DNA of 64,000 nucleotides from Chamaecyparis obtusa. Its lineage: Eukaryota; Streptophyta; Pinopsida; Cupressales; Cupressaceae. Below are positions 34,471 through 46,973 of the stretch, one piece after another; the stretch's first letter is position 1, and every line of letters starts with the position of its first letter. The stretch covers positions 2,993,501 to 3,057,500 of the forward strand of contig BSBK01000970.1 in the NCBI GenBank assembly GCA_027943335.1, read 5' to 3'. The notes under the pieces are model-generated. The model worked only from the letters and a program-made list of their open reading frames with translations. It ran no database searches and was not told the DNA's origin. The translations under genes and the position numbers were made by a program.

Positions 34471-35617
34471 AGTACAGACAGTTATATAGTAGCCTGTGTC
34501 AGTAGTGTTCCTGACAAAATTACAGGAAGTGTTCTATGAATGATTGTCCATACAATTAGCATAGAGCCTTGCACGTTTGGATATGTGATGGATACATGTT
34601 AGTGATGTTACATTCATAGACGCAAATTTAGATGATCAGTAGAAGTGAAGTTATGTAGTCACTATTCACCAGTAGTAGTTTCCTGTGTTTTTTCAAAAGA
34701 GCTGACAAAGATTATATTGGTTTAGGAGTTGCACCTATCATTTTGATATGCACTTTTGGATTAGTGCTTGGAGGAGAGTTAGTAATGTTTGGTTAAGAGT
34801 GCATGATGTAATTCAGCTTGAGGAGAAAGTTTTGGTTACTTTGGTAGAGCTGACAATGTGTAGTGTGCGTCTACATTTATTAATATTGGACAGGTCCCAG
34901 AATGTGTTGCGTGCTTAGTAGAGCCAACAAAATTTTTATTGGAGTATGTTATGGTTTCTCTAATATGATTTCAAGGTGGTTCTAATAGGCCAACTTGATT
35001 ATATCATTTAGTGAAAAGATATTTATAGGCAGTCATTTGTGATTGCTATGTGTGGTTCATGGTTAATTGTTAAGAGCAGAGAAAAGTGTGCGAAGTGTTC
35101 AGCCATCAGGAGAAGGTCTATGTGACCAAGTGAAGAGTTTATGCTATACATTAGAACTAATCCAGATAGCAAGTCAAAGTGCAGTTCACCAAGATCCACT
35201 TATAGTGTGTATCTGTTATTCAGAAGGTTTCAACCTTCACTCCTTTGAGCAGTGTGCTCTTAGACAGTGCGTCCTCACCCCTAATAGGGTTAATTATAAA
35301 AGACTCCTAATAGGGTCTGAACCTTAACCAGGTCACTATACTAAATGCATTGTAAAGACAACTCCTAACAGGGTTAAGGATCTTCTAACAAAGATCATAA
35401 TACACTAGTGTAGATTATTAGTGGGTGTCAATTCCCACCGGGGTTTTTACCTATTTGGGTTTCCCCGTAACCAAAATATTGGTGTTGTGTTCAAGTATTC
35501 TTTCATTGTGTTTATGCTTTATTTTTAAGTATACTTAATCGGATAAAGAATTAAAACTTGTAGATAACTGATTCACCCTCCTCGCCTCTCAGTTATCTCT
35601 TGGGACTATTCCTAACA
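34471..35617 (+). repeat. 5' LTR of copia-2, part 2
   Basis: Continues the LTR from AGTACAGACAG, matching about 50370-51524. Near its end the hairpin AGATAACTGA (35562-35571) / TCAGTTATCT (35589-35598) flanks a C-rich loop. It ends CCTAACA two bases before the primer site. Confidence 0.9.
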
Positions 35618-35619
35618 AT

Positions 35620-35632
35620 TGGTATCAAAGCC
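35620..35632 (+). other. Primer-binding site of copia-2 (initiator Met type, one change)
   Basis: TGGTATCAAAGCC follows the LTR; the usual site is TGGTATCAGAGCC. Confidence 0.85.
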
Positions 35633-35674
35633 AAGTACCTCGGAGAGAAATTTTAATAGCTTGAGGTTGATCAA

Positions 35675-36687
35675 ATGACATTCTTCAAAAAGAAAGTCCT
35701 AAGTTTGATGAAGAGAATTATCTTGACTGGAAGAACAAGATGGTGACACATTTACAATGCATTTCTTTTGAATCTTTTGATGTAACTATCAAAGAAGTCA
35801 AGATCCCCACTTTAGCAAACCTTGCAAAGGATGATGCTACTGAAAAACACAAGCAATTGTTTCATCAAAATGCAATAGCCAAAGAGGCCCTTATCAGCAC
35901 TCTATTTGATAGCGAGTTGACAAAGATAAAGAAAGTAGATACAACCCACAAGATATGGAAGCACCTAGAAGACATATTTGGAGGAGATTAACAAGCAAAG
36001 GATGTGCATAGAAAAAATTGGAAGAAAAGATACAATGCATTAGAGATGTTACCTAAAGAAAACATCAGAGCTTACAACCAAAGGATTAATGAAGCAGTTG
36101 CAGGAATCAGGAACAATGGTGGAGAGATCTCGAAAGAAGACATTATGGATAAGTTGATGACCACTCTCACAGTAGAGTATGAAAACAAGATCAACATCCT
36201 TGATGAGACCATGCAACTTACATCAAATTTCAAAAGAGAGACTTTGATCAGAAAAATTTCAACTTTTGAGATTTCAAGATTGAAGACAAAACCTAAAAGT
36301 GAAACAACCTTCAAAGCATCAGTCCATGGTAAGAAATCTACAAGTACTTCTAGTAATTTTTATGATGATGATGAAGAGAAGACACTAGATGATTTCATTG
36401 CTACGATTGCTAAGAGAGAAAAGAAAGGAAAAGGGAAATATGAAGGTCAATTACCATTTAAATGCTTTTCATGTAATAAGATTGGTCATTTTGTATCTAA
36501 GTGTCCTACAAGAGTTAAAAGGTACCAGAATAACTACAAGCCTAAGTATACAAAGGAATGCTATTGTGCTGGAGATGGAGTATCAGATGAAGAATCAATA
36601 GAAGAAGAAATTGGATTCATTGCTCTTGAAGATGAAAAGGATTCACAGGAATTAGCTCTAATTTCACAAGCTGACATCAGGATAGAT
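35675..36687 (+). pseudogene. gag of copia-2, nearly intact
   Basis: Gag forms the particle and binds RNA. The coding frame is readable from LQKESPKFDEENYLDWKNKM (about 35685), a typical copia gag start. It continues through TTHKIWKHLEDIFGGD and a Lys-rich helical region to the zinc knuckle CFSCNKIGHFVSKC (all four CCHC ligands present, about 36463-36504). An Asp/Glu-rich stretch follows. A TGA lies just upstream in this frame, so the original start has been lost or shifted. One internal TAA at 35989-35991 interrupts it. Same frame as the protease. Confidence 0.88.
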
Positions 36688-36987
36688 TGGATCATTGATA
36701 GTGGTTGCTCACATCACATCACATGAGACAAAGATAGATTTGTTCATTTGGATAGATACAAAGGAGGCATGGTTAGATTTGGAGATAACACTCCCAAACC
36801 TATCATTGGTAGAGGAGCCATCACCTTGGATGGAAAGAATAGCACTAATGATGTTCTTTATGTTTATGGTTTGAAACATAACCTACTAAGTATTGGGAAG
36901 TTACTTGACAAAGGTTACAAATTGGAATTCAATGGAAACAAGTGCATCATTAACAATAAAGAAGGAGAAATGATTGCATCAGGATAA
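36688..36987 (+). pseudogene. Aspartic protease region of copia-2
   Basis: WIIDSGCSHHIT carries the DSG active site of copia proteases and is followed at once by TGA (36724-36726). The frame then continues MVRFGDNTPKPIIGRGAITL and VYGLKHNLLSIGKLLDKGY, the protease to GAG-pre-integrase junction. A TAA at 36985 interrupts it again. Confidence 0.85.
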
Positions 36988-37990
36988 AAAACTAAAGGTA
37001 ATTTTTTTCAGCTTAATCTAGAAGCAAGTTGTTTTGTTGCTAAAGTAGATGACAGTTGGTTATGGCACAAAGACTATGTCATATCAATTTTGATAACATA
37101 GTAAAGATTAGTAATGTTAAAGCAGTAAGAGACCTACCTAGCATAGCAAAGCCGGTTGATACTATATGCAAGGAATGTATAATGGGAAAGCATGTGAGGA
37201 ATTCATTCAGGAGCAAGCATAACTCAACAGAGAACAAGTTGGATCTGATTCATACAGACCTATGTGGACCAACTCAAACAAGATCATACTATGGTGAAAG
37301 GTATTTCATTTTATTTGTAGATGATTATTCTAGAATGATGTGGGTTGTGTTCTTGAAAGATAATTCATAAGCATTTGATAAGTTCAAAATATTCAAAGCT
37401 AAGGTTGAGAATGAATCTAGACTAAAGATAAAGTGTCTAAGATTGGATAGAGGAGGAGAATTCACCTCTGACAGATTCTATGAGTACTGCGAAGGACATG
37501 GCATAAAAAGACAATTAAGTGTACCTAGAACCCCTCAACAGAATGAGATTGCAGAGAGAAGGAATAGGATCATCCTTGACATAGTGTGCACCGTCATGAT
37601 TGAAGGAAAAGTTGCACACACCTATTGGAGAGATTCAGTCAATACAACAGTCTACACCATCAATAGAATATAGTTGAGACCAGGCACAGACAAGACACCT
37701 TATGAGCTATGGTTTGGTAATGTTCCCATAGTAAAATACTTCACAATCTTTGGAAGCAAGTGCTACATCAAGAGGGATGAAGCAGTAGATAAGTTTGATG
37801 CAAGAAGAGATGAAGGTATTTTCCTTGGTTACTCTATTAAAAGTGAAACTTATAGATGTTTTAACTTGAGATTAAAGAAGATCATTGAAAGTGCTCATGT
37901 TAAGATTGATGAAAATTTTATGGTTCAAGAAAGATATCATGATTACTCACCTATGATTGAAGAAGAACCCAGACCCTCCACTAGTGAGAT
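36988..37990 (+). pseudogene. Integrase of copia-2
   Basis: After a frameshift near 37060 the zinc-binding block LCHINFDNI...ICKECIMGKH is followed by the core: IHTDLCGPTQTRSYYGERYF (first Asp), CLRLDRGGEFTSDRFYEYC (second Asp) and VPRTPQQNEIAERRN (catalytic Glu; a conserved Gly is Glu). Then [38 protein letters not shown] and [12 protein letters not shown], as in copia post-core regions. Stops at 37368-37370 and 37671-37673 break it. Confidence 0.9.
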
Positions 37991-38199
37991 AGTTGTTGAA
38001 GAAATGTTTGACATTATTGATGTGTTATTCAATGACCCTGAGACAAGTGAAGAAGAAACTCCAAAGGCAGATGAGACAGTATCACCTAAAGCTCCAAAGT
38101 TTACATCTAGATATCATTCTAAGGATGACATCATTGGAGATCATAGCAACAAAGTCACAACAAGATCAAAAGCAAAGAGTTCAGCAATCAATGAAGTGG

Positions 38200-38787
38200 T
38201 ATGTTTATTATCTCAGATTGAACCTTCAAGTGTTGAAGATGCATGTAATGATTCAGATTGGCATGATGCTATGAAAGAAGAACTAGATCAAATTATCAAG
38301 AATGATACTTGGGAATTGGTCCCAAGACCTACTGATAAGAATATGATTGGAACAAAATGGATATTCAGAAACAAGATGAATGAAGATGGTATAGTAGTAA
38401 GAAATAAGGAAAGGTTAGTATGTAAGGGATATGCACAAAGAGAAGGCATTGATTATTCAGAAACTTTTGCACCTATGAGAAGATTAGAAGCTATTAAGTT
38501 GTTTCTAGCCTATGCAACATTCAAAAACTTCAAAGTCTATCAGATGGATGTCAAGTCAACATTCTTGAATGGAGAATTGAAAGAAGTATACATTGAGCAG
38601 CCAGAAGGATTCACCTTATTAGACAGACCCGATATGGTATGCAAATTGAAGAAGGCCCTCTATGGACTTAAGCAAGTCCCTAGAGCATGGTATGAGAGAC
38701 TGGATGGATATCTAACGAAGATTGGATTCAAGAAAGGAGAAACAGATTGTAATCTATTCATAAGAGAGACATCTGAAGGTTTACTAC
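38200..38787 (+). pseudogene. Reverse transcriptase of copia-2, N-terminal half
   Basis: Open and well conserved up to the insertion: [92 protein letters not shown] (first catalytic Asp) and QPEGF, then [19 protein letters not shown]. The frame ends at SEGLLL (38787), where element C begins. It resumes after element C at 48883. Confidence 0.92.
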
Positions 38788-39687
38788 TGTAGACACTAAA
38801 AAATGGACAAGTGCTTTTAAATCATAAAATTGCAAAATCTTAATCAAAATGCACTAATTCTCATAAAAGGATCAAATCAAATTAAATGGACATTTATAAA
38901 TCAAATTGGACAAAATCAATCAAATGAGGACATTAAATAATTAAATCAAAGCTTAAAGGGGTGAAAAATACTATGTAATTGATTTTAATCAATTAATTGT
39001 ATAGTTTTAAATCAAAAATCAAAATGAACCTATTCCCTACATGGCTAAATTAATTAATTGATGGAATTTAATAAATCATAATATCTTTCAACAAATTAAG
39101 GAACCAATGAAAATTGAGAACACAAAGCACATGGATCACTCAAAGGAATTGAATCTCAATCACACATTTCAAACTTTGAATCTCGTCCACTCAATTTTGT
39201 CCCTTTGTCCAAACCTTTGAGACAAACATTTAAATTGTCCCCCCATTTAAAAACATAGCAAAGTTTTTGACTCAACCAAGGATAAATCATGGTTACTTCA
39301 CTCTACCACCTACCCTTGGGAATTTACTATAAATAAGAGTCATTTTGAGAGCAATAATATAGAAGAGAATTAGAGAGCAAAGCATTGTTATTATAGGCAT
39401 TTTATGAGCATTTGATAGCAATTGAGAGCATTTAGCATTAGCATTTCAATTTATCATAGAATAATAGATCATTGTGAGCTAGATTAAGCATTATAGCATC
39501 ATACTTTCTCATTTTAGAAGTGTCACTAGTGGAGATTAAGCTAAGAGCTCTACTTACCACATCTAATTAGAGAACCATGAGATGTTATTGATTTTAGTTT
39601 TAATTCTTAGTTAAATTTGCATTGTATTTGCTTTGAATTGTTAGTTAATAATCCTAATTTCATGAAGGTGTTAAGCATACACACACA
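38788..39687 (+). repeat. 5' LTR of element C
   Basis: Starts TGTAGACACTAAAAAATGG and ends GTTAAGCATACACACACA. Very similar to 47964-48882; less similar to 46974-47779. 'ccttgggaatttactataaa' near 39314 resembles the promoter part of a plant LTR. Confidence 0.92.
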
Positions 39688-39689
39688 AA

Positions 39690-39707
39690 TGGCTCCCACC
39701 GTGGGGC
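39690..39707 (+). other. Probable primer-binding site of element C
   Basis: TGGCTCCCACCGTGGGGC begins two bases after the LTR and starts with the TGG expected for a tRNA 3' end. It is not the initiator Met site used by the copia elements and element D. Similar GC-rich sites occur in some Tat-type gypsy elements (recollection, not checked). Confidence 0.65.
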
Positions 39708-39789
39708 TTTGAGCCTCATTTCTAACATTTTCATCAATTTTTGTGTGTTTTGTCTTCACTTTTCCATGAATTTTTGCAGAAAATAGGAG

Positions 39790-40400
39790 AAATGATGCCT
39801 ATGAAGGATCTAGCAACGCCTATGGCTATTTTGACGACGCTTACTAGTAGTTAACTGATGCCTGTGTGATTCCTTCTATTCTATCTTTATTCTCTTTGAC
39901 ACCTATGAGATAAAGTGTTATGCCTACAAGCGTAAATCGATGCCTGTGATCTGAGAACTGATGCCTATCAGCTAAATTTTGCCACCTATGATGATTCTTA
40001 CTGTGAAATTTAGATGATCTGTCATGCTTAGTATCTTTAACTGATGCCTAGTAGTTTTTATTTGCGCTTTAAATACTTTATTGTACGCATTTTTTAATAC
40101 TTTTAACACCTGTCAGTTATAGTGTCACACTTAAGAATCTTTAAAAATTGCTTGATTCACTGGAAAGTGACGCCTGTGATTCTTAAAGTGACACCTAATG
40201 GAATTTAAATGATTCATACCATAATTTAAATGATGTGTACTAGCATTTAAATGACACGTACCAACATTTAAATGATGCGTACTAGAATTTAAATGATGCA
40301 TACTAGAATTTAAATGATGCGTACCAATATTTAAATGACACCTACCAGCATTTAAATGACGTGCATTAGCTGATAAATGACACCTAGCATTTTTCATTTA
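39790..40400 (+). repeat. Minisatellite block 1 in element C leader (nine clear 21-bp units)
   Basis: At 40202-40390 nine 21-bp units follow one another, each with ATTTAAATGA then a variable GYRCRTACYAR. Upstream (39790-40200) the same theme, TGATGCCTATNAG or GACACCTA, recurs at irregular spacing. Each unit carries the palindrome ATTTAAAT, often CATTTAAATG. The 88-codon open frame on the opposite strand is only a translation of this repeat (HLN every seven residues). Confidence 0.85.
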
Positions 40401-41640
40401 AATTTGCTTTCAGATCATTAAATTCGGTTTTCTTACTCTCTGTCTATGTTTTTCCTGCAGATGAGCAAACACAGGAAAGTTTGAAAACTAGAGAGCAGAA
40501 TCAGTCAAGCAAGCAAAGAGGTAAGAATACAAATTAAATGTGAAAAAGAGATTCATAGTGCTGCACTTTTAGAAAGTTTGGGAGTAGAAGAAAAGTTATA
40601 TGCTCATTACATTAAAGTTTTGGATGCTTACAAGAATAAATTCCCTACTTTGGATTAAAATTGCTTGCCTTAAGTTGTTGAAATTTCTTTGAAAATCTTG
40701 TCAAAAACACTTAATTACAATTGCACTTTGTTTCTTTTTAGTTTCCCTCATTTTGTATGGCTTTTTTTACTAACTTGTTGGAGGAGGGAGCGGGAACGAT
40801 CGCCACTAGGTGAGTGAGCAAATCAAAAAGTCAAAAATCTCATAAAAGCACCTAGCCTTTGCTAGCTTCAAAAGAGAGGTATTCATCAAATCAAGCTTGC
40901 ATTTTCTTAGATTGTGGCTTTCATTAAATCTAGCTTAATTAAAATAAGTGATTAACCAAACACTTCAATTCTAAGAAGCTCGTTGTCAAGAGATTGAAAA
41001 GAAAAATTGTTGCTAAAGTGTTTGGAACAAAGAACAACAATAGGGATATGCTCTTCACTTTTTAAGTGAACCAAATTCCCAAACTTGTTGGACTAAGTTC
41101 AATTTCTTTCTTTTCCATACATGCTAGTTAAAATAGAGAAATAGAGGGCCTGCCTCCCAAGATTTTCCTTACGAGGACAGTGAGAGAGAACAACCCAAGT
41201 GGAAGACAATTGCTTTTGCTATGGTACTATCCAACCCACTATAATCAAACACACTTTTCCTTAAAAGGGAAGTGGCTACATTGTGTGCAAGTTTCTTCAC
41301 TTCCTCTAGTAGTCCTTTTGGATTGCGCCAAATCGTGCTATTGTGCGTGTGGCAAGCCTGCAAGTGGGAAAAAGAACTTGACATGATTTAGAATGGAATT
41401 ATTCATTAAATCCTAATAAGTAGTAAGCTACCTTATAGAGCTAAACATGTTAAAATCCAAATTTGACTATAGGTAGACTGCTTGGAAGAGTTTCTTGTTG
41501 ATACTTGTGAAAAATGATCTCGAACATACACTTTTAGTGTGGTTTTAGGGACATGGTGCAAATTTGATGTGTGTGTTGTGTTTGCACTTCATTTTCAAGT
41601 AAGAAAATTATACAGACTTGATCTTACAATTTTTAAAATT
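40401..41640 (+). other. Element C leader, no convincing gene
   Basis: A splice-donor-like AAAGAGGTAAGA occurs at about 40517-40528. It is followed in frame by a short stretch reading EIHSAALLESLGVEEKLYAH that stops at about 40658. Opposed 68- and 71-codon frames near 41170-41386 have no motif. Otherwise nothing was recognised. Confidence 0.35.
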
Positions 41641-41654
41641 TTAAATTTACAACC

Positions 41655-41915
41655 AGGTCTGTAAAGTGCCGCCTGCACATAGAGAAAAATTGTGTATGCC
41701 TAGTAAAGTCACGCCTATGACCATTCAGAAAATGCCTATCAATAATGAAGTCACGCCTGTGACAGTTTAAGTGATTCCTGGAAGAATTTAAATCACACCT
41801 ATCAATAGGGAAAAGCCTCCTGCTCACCTACAGAGTGCCACCTGAGAAGATACCAGTTACCACGTACCAGTTGTTAAGTCACACCTACACACTGGCAAGT
41901 GACGCCCATAAACAA
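41655..41915 (+). repeat. Minisatellite block 2 in element C (degenerate)
   Basis: Further copies of the block-1 theme (GTCACGCCTATGA, GTCACGCCTGTGA, ATTTAAATCACACCTATC, GTGACGCCCATA) at irregular spacing, about 1.3 kb downstream of block 1. More decayed than block 1. Confidence 0.7.
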
Positions 41916-42040
41916 AGAAGGGAAAATAGTGGACATCTCCTGAAGGTTTGGAAAGATTTTGAAATCATTTTCGGATACCATTTTCAGAGATATTCCTTAT
42001 TAGTGCAACAAATAGATCATATTCCTGAAAAAGATTTATA

Positions 42041-43096
42041 ATGATGGAACTATTTGAGAAACAAACCAATCATATTATGGACCATAATTATCAAAATCAA
42101 GATCAAAATCTCCATTGGAATCAAAATGATGAGGTGTCTGAAGAATAAGTTTCAAAAGTAATCCAAGATCCCATGTTTATGGAAATAATGCAATTAATTA
42201 TGAATAGGGATAAAGAAGCATATTTCATAAAGTTAGCTCAATTAGGAGCTAAGCTTCCTCATGATTTTTACACATCAACCTTGAGAGATAATGGGGAAAA
42301 ACAAAAAGATACATCATCTAAAAAGCCATCATTAAGATCAATGTGTCCTTTTCTTTATGATGATAGGCCATCTGTATCTGCATCTTCCTCACAAAAAGAA
42401 ACATTTAAAAGCAACAAACCTATCTTGGATCAAGGGAAATTTGATGATCATTCTATTTGTGATCAAGGTAATAAAGAGTATGAAGAGAAAAGTCCCACTC
42501 TCAAGCAAGATCTAATGCACAAACCTCTATCTAGCAAGGTTTATCCCATAGCTTGTACTCCTTTCATCTTTTGTTCATCTCACAAAGCTTCACAACTATC
42601 CAAAATTCCTCCATCAAAGAATGAGCCTAATGATGACACTTTTCACATTGACTATGTCTACCCTCAAGGGATGTCTCTAAAAGAAACCCAAGCTAACTTA
42701 CATCTTGTTGCAGATCATTTCCATGCTTCAAATATCTTGGACCTCAAAGCTTCATGTGCTTCAATGCCTATTATACCCCTTCAAAAGGATCCTACATAAT
42801 TCTTCCAAACATCCCCCACAAATATCCAAACATCTACCTTGTCCTTAGAAGTGGCTCCATGTCAAGAGGATAATCCAAAGAGAAAAGAAACAAATGTTGA
42901 TAAAGATCAAGATCAAGATTATATACAATCCCCTCCCATATTTGATGAAGGTCCCATATCTATAGAACCCTGTGATGATCCATTGCATCCTTTCATGTCT
43001 TCCAAGATGATATCCTTCCATTCCAAGAACAAAGTACCCTTCCAAGTTCCATATTTTCTCCACTTCCCAAGCAAGATCAAGATATCCCTTCCATAA
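42041..43096 (+). pseudogene. Unassigned ORF of element C, N-terminal part
   Basis: I do not recognise this protein. From ATG 42041 one frame runs MMELFEKQTNHIMDHNYQNQ, a TAA at 42146-42148, then the 208-codon stretch starting at 42173 (MFMEIMQLIMNRDKEAYFIK, LAQLGAKLPHDFYTSTLRDN) up to TAA at 42797, and again to 43096. The first third is helix-like; the rest is rich in Ser, Pro, Lys and Asp and looks disordered. It sits where gag would be expected in an LTR element, but no capsid motif or zinc knuckle is visible. Length and context suggest a degenerate element-encoded protein rather than a captured host gene. Confidence 0.5.
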
Positions 43097-43239
43097 TTTC
43101 CAATAAGCATATTGAAAATCAAGAGCAAAATATCCTATCTATACCCTTCGAAGATCCTTGTCAAGATCAAAGTATCCCATCATTTCCTTGTCATATTCCT
43201 CCATGTTCACCTCAAGAAATCATCATTCTTCAAAATCCC

Positions 43240-44157
43240 TTGCATGATAATAAATCCCTTCAAGCTTCAGTTGATCCTATCAAATGTGATCCTATAAAAG
43301 CTATTCATGAGCCTATTGGTATAAAGATAAATCTTAAAGACACAAACTTTGGCAATGTAGCTCCTTACAAAGATATTGATATCCCTTTCACACCTTATAT
43401 CCCTCCATTCAAATGCAACCATATATGTTCATTATCCTCCAAATCCATTTTGGGCTCCTATGTCCCAAAACAAAAGTCTTCATCCCTTCCATCCATATTA
43501 GGTCCATATATTCCTCCATCCTCCATTCCTATCATCCCTAGCTCTCCATTCACTTACCCTACCATGTATCAAGATCAACAAAGGCACACATACTTAAAGA
43601 ATGTCCAAACACCAATCCATATGAACCCTCCATATTATTCCTATTCATCCACCATTCTTAAGTCTTCTGGAAGCAATGTTGATGTGCAACATAACAATCA
43701 TAAATCCAAGAATCCATGTGTGTATAAAAATCACAATGTCCCATCTAATCGACATGTGAATGAAAAGAAAAATGAAATATCCAAAAGGCTGCAAAGGTCC
43801 ACCAAGAAAAAAGAAAAATCAAATAAAATGTGGGTTCCTAAATCCCTCATTTAAGAAATGCATTCCAAAGCATCACAAAAGAAAGAAAAATCAAAGACTA
43901 TGTGGATTCCCAAGTCACTGTTGAAAGACTTGCACACAAAAGAAAAATCAAAATTGACATTCAAGCTTCCAAAGGTTTCCATTCCATCTCATTCCAAACA
44001 TCTTCCACTTTCCAAGTCTGATTTGGGTTCCTATATCCCAAAATCCACTACCTCAAGAAGATCCTTACCTCCTTCATCTATTGTTCCTCCATCATTCCAC
44101 CACTCTTCAAAGTGTGTGTCAAAGTTGATCTTGCCAACATTTCCATCTACAACATAG
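43240..44157 (+). pseudogene. Unassigned ORF of element C, C-terminal part
   Basis: Continues the same kind of Ser/Pro/Lys-rich, probably disordered product in a frame shifted by two from 42041-43096. It has a single TAA (43852-43854) between two open parts of 204 and 99 codons. Short motifs recur: LGSYVPK, LGPYIPPSS and LGSYIPKS, and KMWVPKSLI and TMWIPKSLL. This internal duplication shows that the protein itself contains repeats. No known domain was recognised. Confidence 0.5.
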
Positions 44158-46800
44158 CTTCTTCTTATCCTCACATTCATTTTCCAATACCTACTTTCCA
44201 TACTTCCATCCCTCTTATCAATATCTTTGAGCATCCTAGCCATACCCATGGTTTATTATAGCATATCTTTTAGAAGAGCATTGTCTAAAGATCCCAATGT
44301 TGGAAAAATATTTAAAAATACAAAAAAAGAGAAAAAAAAAAAGGTGCCTTGGTGAAAACCTAGCAATAGGCACCTGGGTAGCAAAAGTAAAGAGAAACAA
44401 ATACCATGATGAAAACCTGGTAAACAAGCATCATGTGTAATTCCTCCTTCTTGCACTCTACACTTGGGGGCAAGTTTCATCCATATTTCCTCTCTCACCT
44501 TCATCTTGACAAGGTTGAACACATCCATGAGCATTAAGTATCTTGACATCCGTTATCCTTTCCATCAGCTTATGTACTTGTTGCATCCATGTTACCCTAT
44601 CATGATCTTGCTTATCCCAAATTCACCTTCATTATTCCTTGACAGTCTTTCCATAATCCCAAAACATCCCTTCATAGCCTCCATCACCCCTTTACCCGGA
44701 TTGTGTTATCTTATCCACATCTTACCCAAATTGACCTTGTGGTCTTGATCAAAATGGAAGAATTTAAAGTACAAAATTTGTTATCAAAAGAACTTCTTGA
44801 CATGTCCACTTCTTTTGGATCCCTCATTTTCATGATAGCAAATTGTTATCCTATAGGCTATCTAGCACTGCATCATTGGCTTCCATGACTTATCCAAAAA
44901 CATGCTTCACATTGCTATATCATTTTTCCTTAGCTTGGGTACTCTTGAGGAGATGGTCCTACAGGTTAGATTCACATGCTTCATCCATCATGGCCTTTCC
45001 ATCTCTAATCCATCAGCTTGCAAATCCATCTTTCATGTCCTATATCTTGCTAGACATTGGGGGAAAACCAATGTGATCTTGTTCAAGAGTTGGTAATTTC
45101 TTGCATAAAGTGCTTTGAGCTACATCTTGCATAAATTGAGCTTTTGTAATATTTTGGAAGTTTGCCCAAGTCCACCATTTTTCCTATCCAATCAGGGGTA
45201 TTTGATCTTAATCAACGGATTTCAACAAATAGGCATCAATTCACATAAAGAAATGCATTAAACTCAAATAGATTCGATCAGTTGCACATCAGAGGACTTA
45301 TCAAAGCTTCAAAAGAGAGAGATTTTTGTTGAACCTTTGATGGATATCATTGTTCACAACCAAGTATTTTGATCCTAAAACTTGATCCTTGAGCCTTCAT
45401 TGACTTTATTATTCGGGATTAAAAATTGACATCACTTAAAAGATCAGAATGTTTGGAAGTTATTTTTGAAAATCTTGATACATTGCAAAACACTTGAAGC
45501 TTTTTGATGATCTTTATTGAATTGACTGTTATCACATCTTTTTAGCTAATCAATGATGGAGACATGATATTTTTCTTGCCTTTGAGTGACTGTCTTGAGG
45601 GAGATCCAACAACTTATGTGAATTCATCTAATGACATGGTCATCAAAGAATCATTGAGGGCTATCATATAGGGTGGAGGGTTGACCTTTGTTTGCAACAT
45701 TGAATTCGTTGAAACTGGTATTCATACTCCCATAGTTGGTCATTCAACTAGTGAGGGTTGTACTAGTTTCCTAAAGGGGGTTACCAAATGCAATATAAAG
45801 TGGTATTCATATCATGATGATGTGGTCAGTGATGATTGTACTTGCTTTCCGGTCCTACAATGCTCAATGATGAAAATATTTCTCCAAGGCATTTCTTTGC
45901 TAAAAAGCTAGTGACAATTAGTTGCATTGCATTGAATTTTCATGTTAGATTAAGTGCATTGATTTTTGTTATTTTTCCAAGGGAAAAGGGGTTTCAGTTA
46001 ATTATCTTGATCAATCAAAAAGGGGGAATTAAAGAAAAGTCCATATCATCATATCAATGTTCATAAAATCAAAGATCCATCAATCTATATATCTAAGATA
46101 CAATTTCAACAAAAAAATGATACATCTAAGTCCTGATCAATAAAACATCAACATGATACAAAATCAACAACAAGGAAGATCCATAAATCTAATATCCAAG
46201 AAGTTAGGGACCGTATGTATAACTTACGGAAATGTGCTTGTTTTGCAAATCAATGGAATCATATTAGTATTCTATATCAATGAATCATTTTACATCAATC
46301 AATCCAATCAATCAGTACCAACTTATTTTTTCCCAACTCTTGATTGTGAGGTGGGACCAATATGATCAGTATCAATACTATCAGTAAACTACCTATCAAT
46401 TATCCCATATTAGTTTTACTATCCTATCAGATTGACAAATCACATTCATTGGTACAATTATCCTGATATCCTAATCACTTGTTTGTTTAACTACAACAAA
46501 CCTAGCTATCTTGGACGTTCAATCGATCATCCAAAAACATCAACAACATTTTATTAATCGTAGTTTTTCTATATCAACCTATCAATCAAAACTGAGGCAA
46601 TTTGTGGAAATTAACATCATCGTAAATGTTTTTCAAAAATGAAAACATATTGAATCAATCAATACATCAATTTCATCAAACAATTTTTTTCTATCAATAG
46701 ATCAATATGTTTCATTTCTTAGGGGGCATCAAAGTATCAAATTGTCATCATATCAAATTTGGGGCATCAAGGCATCAAAAATTTTGAACTATTATCAGAG
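44158..46800 (+). other. Element C interior downstream of the ORF
   Basis: A TTGGGGGCAAG motif occurs at about 44463-44473. Open frames of 60-97 codons occur on both strands (for example LTFVCNIEFVETGIHTPIVG at about 45681), with no recognised domain. From about 46050 the sequence becomes a simple ATC/TCA-rich tract ('atcaatcaatc', 'catatcaaatc') up to the purine tract. Confidence 0.4.
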
Positions 46801-46973
46801 GCATATCAGTGGGGCATATCAAATATCAAATCAGAGGTTCTAGCAATCAATATCATATTAGGTTTTCAAATCAGAGTGGTGTATCAAATCAAATCAAATC
46901 AGAATCAGTGATCAGGACATAAAAAATTTCTTTAAATCAATGTTCTTCGCACATCAATTCAAAGAGGGGCATT
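46801..46973 (+). other. Pre-LTR region and polypurine tract, first copy
   Basis: TATCAAATC-rich sequence ending TTCAAAGAGGGGCATT directly before the middle LTR. It has a shorter second copy at about 47780-47963. Confidence 0.75.

Noticed and set aside
40202..40390. Regular 21-bp repeats resembling a CRISPR array
   Set aside because: Units are directly tandem with no unique spacers, and they sit in the leader of a plant LTR element.
40131..40397. 88-codon minus-strand frame with HLN every seven residues
   Set aside because: It is the translation of a 21-bp minisatellite; periodicity comes from the DNA repeat, not from a protein.
42845..43128. Minus-strand frames of 69-72 codons
   Set aside because: Shadows of the plus-strand ORF of element C.
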